A DNA stretch of 64,000 nucleotides, from assembly GCA_030568195.1 (NCBI GenBank), contig JAJLTO010000004.1, positions 868,001-932,000 of the forward strand, read 5' to 3'. This document shows, piece by piece, positions 60,727 to 64,000 of the stretch (its first letter is position 1; each line of letters begins with the position of its first letter). The translations under genes were made by a program, and so were the position numbers. The notes beneath the pieces are model-generated. The model saw only the letters and a list, made by a program, of their open reading frames with translations, was not told the origin of the DNA and made no database searches. The DNA is from Dipodascopsis uninucleata var. uninucleata (taxonomy: Eukaryota > Ascomycota > Lipomycetes > Lipomycetales > Lipomycetaceae).

Positions 60727-61617
60727 TTAAACGGCAGTCTCGCCGGATGCTCTAGTCTCTGGGACAGGAGTTTGATCAATGTGCTTCTCAGTAACAGGCA
60801 AGACAGTAGAGTGTCTGAATCCATGCTCAAAAGCTAATCCAAGGCCCTCAACGGATACCTTTCGACTAGCATAAACAAAGTATGAACACAAGACAGGCAG
60901 AGAAATAATATCGAGAACACCATAAAAAACGCCTTCTGAATCAGGAGCAATTACATTTCCACCTTCGCTCAAACCCCAAGCAATTGGATACAAGGTCCAG
61001 ATGAAAGCGATTCCGACAAGCATGACCAAATAGTGTCGATACACCTCGGAACCTTGTTCCTTAGCATTTACCCTAGCAACAAATATCAAGTTATACATAA
61101 CCAAAATCCAAGCGGCAACGCCAAAGGTAAAATATCCCCACTTATACGTAGAGGGAACTAGACTACCGATCAATGCAGCAACAACATATATCTCCTGAAT
61201 TCCAAGGGTAAATAGCAATGTAGTCCACGCAACACCAGAGAAAAGAAGAATATTTGTCAAGATCAATGGCGAGGTCAGGAACCAACCGATATATCTAGAA
61301 TAGAAAACCTGTCGTATTCCACCGCCCAAATAGTGAGTGAACTCAGTTTCAACTCCAGTATTTCCAAGGTTAGAAGCCATAGTAAAGTAAGTCAAGGACG
61401 TAAAGAATGCAGCGCCTATGCTAAGATAGTGGAATATACGGTCCTTTCTTGGAACAAATGCACATGAAACCACAAAGCCAACAGCTGTCGCAGCAAAGAT
61501 ACAGAAAGCAGCCCAATACCAATCACTTCCATGGTCTGTCAGACCAATATTTATATCGCCTGCAGATGGATTGATTTGAACTGCTTCATTTCCGCTTCTT
61601 CTGTGTATTGCAGACAT
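60727..61617 (-). CDS. Opsin-related seven-TM protein (Hsp30/Yro2/Mrh1 family), no retinal lysine
   Basis: Single exon, 296 aa, seven predicted TM helices of the microbial-rhodopsin fold between about residues 33 and 252. The helix C signature SRYIGWFLTSPLILTN aligns with bacteriorhodopsin around Arg82: R108 is kept, but the Asp85 position is G111 and the Asp96 position is N122. In helix G, GVLDIISLPVL keeps the Asp212 equivalent (D236) but has Leu240 where the Schiff-base lysine should be. It therefore should not bind retinal covalently and belongs to the opsin-related proteins, known in yeast as plasma-membrane Hsp30, Yro2 and Mrh1, linked to stress and acid or ethanol response. The ATG at 61617 gives the usual short N-terminus. 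HSE-like elements lie upstream. Confidence 0.92.
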   Translation of the reverse strand: MSAIHRRSGNEAVQINPSAGDINIGLTDHGSDWYWAAFCIFAATAVGFVVSCAFVPRKDRIFHYLSIGAAFFTSLTYFTMASNLGNTGVETEFTHYLGGGIRQVFYSRYIGWFLTSPLILTNILLFSGVAWTTLLFTLGIQEIYVVAALIGSLVPSTYKWGYFTFGVAAWILVMYNLIFVARVNAKEQGSEVYRHYLVMLVGIAFIWTLYPIAWGLSEGGNVIAPDSEGVFYGVLDIISLPVLCSYFVYASRKVSVEGLGLAFEHGFRHSTVLPVTEKHIDQTPVPETRASGETAV

Positions 61618-62551
61618 TTCGTTATTAATGTCTCGTCAGAGTTTCTTAAAAGTCGAGAAGAAAATTAAGAGATTATTGAACTATTTCTTGTGATATATAA
61701 ACTGTCGAATGATGAGAAGATAATTCTGTAGAAAGGAAGATATGGACTCTTTATATAGACGAATTTACTACTACTTTTTCTTGCCACAGCTTATAAGATG
61801 TTTGTGTGCGGCTTGCTAGCTAACATTGAGTTCCATCTTGTGATGTCATCTCCAGAAATTTTCTAGAAACTCACCTGTTAAAATTTAAGGTACCTTACGA
61901 TGTTCGCTTAAAATCTTAATGTTTTGGCTCGCGAAAATTTGAAAGCCGAAATTTCCGATCTTAAACAGCGATCTCATGACCTGACTTGATCTTGATTCGG
62001 TAAGCATTAGGACAAGATTAGTCAATAGTCACTATTCTCTTCCATGAATCAAGAGAGGCTAGGATTAGTGTGATGACCTGACTGATTTTGTGGCGCCTCC
62101 ATGATTCCGGTTTATTCGGGCCAGCTATTCTCGTAATTACACGATTTTTCAGCAATACATCTCTACTACTACAGTTTCTCATCCACTAGGTGTTTTACAG
62201 TATGATGTCATTTATGATACGGCCAATGAATTTACAGGAAGAAAGTAATAAAAGCATAGAATTTAGATTCTAGTATCATTTATTAAAAATGGCGAAGTAT
62301 AGGATTTCTTTTAACTACCATTTCCATCCGCACAATAAAAAAAGACAATACTGAATTTGAATCCAGTCACAATATATAATATATATATATATATATTTTT
62401 AAATGAGTTGTCTAGATCCGAAATTCCTTAAATGCAAACTAACGTCAAATTATTCATTAAATAGAAGTATAAATGCAAGCAAACAGAATAATGCACTACA
62501 AACAAAATCTGCGTTAGATTCAAAAAAACATTGGTGTACTCATATAGCAAA
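61618..62551. other. Intergenic region: opsin-like gene promoter and MFS 3' region
   Basis: 934 bp. HSE-like motifs lie at 61855-61955 and a short TA run at about 62380-62396. No coding frame. A lone CAGTCACA at 62364-62371 is in the MFS 3' region and is probably chance. Confidence 0.55.
61855..61955. promoter_or_regulatory. Heat-shock-element-like motifs upstream of the opsin-related gene
   Basis: GAA-N3-TTC-N2-GAA at 61855-61868 (core TTCTAGAA) and GAA-N2-TTC at 61948-61955. They lie about 240 and 330 bp upstream of the ATG. The first has one off-register spacer. Fits a stress-induced gene of the Hsp30 family, but such motifs also arise by chance in AT-rich DNA. Confidence 0.4.
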
Positions 62552-64000
62552 CTACTTATAGTTTCGAAGACAATAAGTGCGCAATCGCACCCCGTACACA
62601 TTGAAAATGATAACCATGGAGACTAGCATGAACAGTGCTAAGAATCCTAACAAGCTACATCCCCAACCCATTCCGAGTCTCTTAAACAGGGTTGGTGCAA
62701 CTAGTGGGAAGAATCCAGCAGCCGTCATTCTGAAGCAGTTGCCAGCAGCTGTCGCACTAGCCGAAAATCCATACGGAGCAAAAACTTCAATCAAGTACGT
62801 TTGAATAGGGAACATAGTGGATACCATTGCAAGACCTAGTGGATACATTGATGCTACAACAGCAAACCAGTGTGCATGTGCTTGAGTAGCCCATCCATAC
62901 CAAAACATAGCGATGGGAAACAGAGTGCAGCTCAAATATAACGGTCTAAGACGATACTCAGGGTAGCGTACACCATTTTTCTTTGTCAAATAAGCAACCA
63001 ATCTGTCACTCGTCATTCCGAGGCCAAATAGGCCGGTTAGAAGACCGAGACCAAGACCCAGGTAACAGATACCAGTGATCTGGACGCTGAAACCATAGTT
63101 TTCTTCGAAAACAGACGTTACAGTAGTAAAAAAAATATAGAGATATGCGAAAGCAATTCCCATATAGAATCCTAGAAAGGTAACTACTAGATTTGTTGTT
63201 AATAGATGAAGAGGTCGGAAGATAGCATTCCAGAAAATAGTCCGGTGAGTTCTAGATTCAATCTTATCATAATACGACACAAGATCAGGACGACCCAGCT
63301 CCTTTCTAAGTCGGCTTGTTTTGTACTTGAGCAGAGTAGGAACATGAGTCTCACGGGACAGTGTAAAATACCCAACTGACATGACAACGCCAACAATCAA
63401 CAGAAGTCTAAACGACCATCTCCAACCAATGTTTTCAGCAATAAAGCCACCAATAATTGGGCCGACTGTAGGCCCCATCATTGGACCCAGTGCAAAAATT
63501 GACGCAGCAGTTCCCATTTCATCTCGCGAAAACATATCCGAAATGGCACCTCCGCCAACAGTGAGTGATGCGCAACCGAAAAAACCACCGAGGAAACGGA
63601 AAGCGATAAATGACGACGTATCTTTTGACAGCGCACACCCGATGTTGAAAAGAGCAAACATGAGATTAGAAGCAGTAATAACGTACCTTCTACCATAAAG
63701 TTCACTAAGAGGGGCATGAACAAACATAGGACCCCAGCCAAAACCAGAAATAAAAATTGAAACCATGAGAGACAAAATTGTTGTATTCGTCTCGTGGAAC
63801 TCTGTAGCGACATATCTAACACCAGGAGCGAACAAAGTCGAGCCTAGCGGCAACATAAAACTTGAAATAGCAATGAGCGACATGGTCAACCATTTCTTTT
63901 TTTTGGGCCAATTCCTTGGGTAAGCAGGGTCATCTTTAGAATCAAAACCCACTACACCATTATCCAAGTCCATGAGAGGAACGACCATCATAATTCCTCT
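62552..64000 (-). CDS. MFS drug/polyamine:H+ antiporter (DHA1, Tpo1/Flr1-like), 5' end possibly beyond window
   Basis: Open frame from the right edge to the stop at 62552; 479 aa from the first ATG at 63991, still open upstream. The typical DHA1 N-terminal motif is present, GFDSKDDPAYPRNWPKKKKW, followed by 12 TM helices. MFS signature A-like LSELYGRRYV lies between TM2 and TM3, and the antiporter motif C-like GPMMGPTVGPIIGGFI lies in TM5, matching H+ antiporters that export polyamines, azoles or other toxic compounds. In relatives, 40-100 residues usually precede the DP..NWP motif, so the true start is probably outside the window. Substrate cannot be told from sequence. Confidence 0.9.
   Translation of the reverse strand, partial: RGIMMVVPLMDLDNGVVGFDSKDDPAYPRNWPKKKKWLTMSLIAISSFMLPLGSTLFAPGVRYVATEFHETNTTILSLMVSIFISGFGWGPMFVHAPLSELYGRRYVITASNLMFALFNIGCALSKDTSSFIAFRFLGGFFGCASLTVGGGAISDMFSRDEMGTAASIFALGPMMGPTVGPIIGGFIAENIGWRWSFRLLLIVGVVMSVGYFTLSRETHVPTLLKYKTSRLRKELGRPDLVSYYDKIESRTHRTIFWNAIFRPLHLLTTNLVVTFLGFYMGIAFAYLYIFFTTVTSVFEENYGFSVQITGICYLGLGLGLLTGLFGLGMTSDRLVAYLTKKNGVRYPEYRLRPLYLSCTLFPIAMFWYGWATQAHAHWFAVVASMYPLGLAMVSTMFPIQTYLIEVFAPYGFSASATAAGNCFRMTAAGFFPLVAPTLFKRLGMGWGCSLLGFLALFMLVSMVIIFNVYGVRLRTYCLRNYK

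Noticed and set aside
62364-62371. Single CAGTCACA (HomolD) near the MFS 3' end
   Set aside because: Isolated, in a 3' region, with no partner motif; likely chance.

Overview
This is 64 kb of nuclear DNA from an ascomycete fungus. It is AT-rich, with short spliceosomal introns (mostly 50 to 130 bp, GTAAGT- or GTATGT-like donors). The gene content is ascomycete: UTP8, SUS1, ENT3, a PHO87/90/91-type SPX transporter, NHA1, an RLM1-type MADS factor, a GCR1_C-domain regulator and an opsin-related membrane protein. CDC48 has four exons, cyclophilin seven, EAF3 seven, ENT3 six and SUS1 four. Together with HomolD- and TTAGGGTT-type motifs upstream of RPS21, this argues against the intron-poor Saccharomyces/Candida crown yeasts and for an intron-rich or early-diverging ascomycete. 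The species cannot be named from the sequence alone.

Layout. 1-8.7 kb: UTP12 (3' end cut by the window edge), CDC48 and the septation GTPase SPG1, all on the minus strand. 9.5-16.4 kb: ceramide synthase LAG1, a ChaC-type gamma-glutamylcyclotransferase and RLM1 with a 51-residue glutamine run. 16.4-20.1 kb: a 3.7 kb stretch with no gene but with several short tandem and inverted repeats. 20.1-29.5 kb: an M28B transferrin-receptor-like peptidase, the NHA1 Na+/H+ antiporter and SLX4. 29.9-42.6 kb: a cyclophilin with an in-frame mitochondrial presequence, ENT3, an NBP2/Skb5 SH3 adaptor, ATP18, the SPX phosphate transporter, EAF3/Alp13 and an unrecognised membrane protein. 42.9-55.6 kb: SQS1, a short WDR59/Sea3, SUS1, UTP8, a hotdog thioesterase, a DUF3074 protein and RPS21. 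56.8-64 kb: the GCR1_C-domain protein, an unrecognised CxxC protein, the opsin-related protein and a DHA1-type MFS transporter running off the right edge.

Four genes serve ribosome production (UTP12, UTP8, SQS1, RPS21), and two of them carry recognisable class-specific promoter motifs. RLM1 and the NBP2-like adaptor belong to cell-wall and stress MAPK signalling. EAF3 and SUS1 act in chromatin and transcription. CDC48, ENT3, LAG1, the M28B protein and WDR59/Sea3 act in membrane traffic, lipid and nutrient control. These are dispersed single-copy housekeeping genes, not an operon-like system. I see no retroelement, DNA transposon, tRNA, rRNA or CRISPR array that I can support.

The observations most worth a second look are the dual-start cyclophilin, the opsin homologue without its retinal lysine, a WDR59/Sea3 that stops after its RWD domain, the RPS21 and UTP12 promoter modules, the inverted repeats near 19.6-19.75 kb, and a 13-nt micro-exon in EAF3. 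No clearly new multi-gene system was found. Splice sites were placed by eye from GT/AG signals, reading phase and family alignment from memory; none is backed by transcript data.
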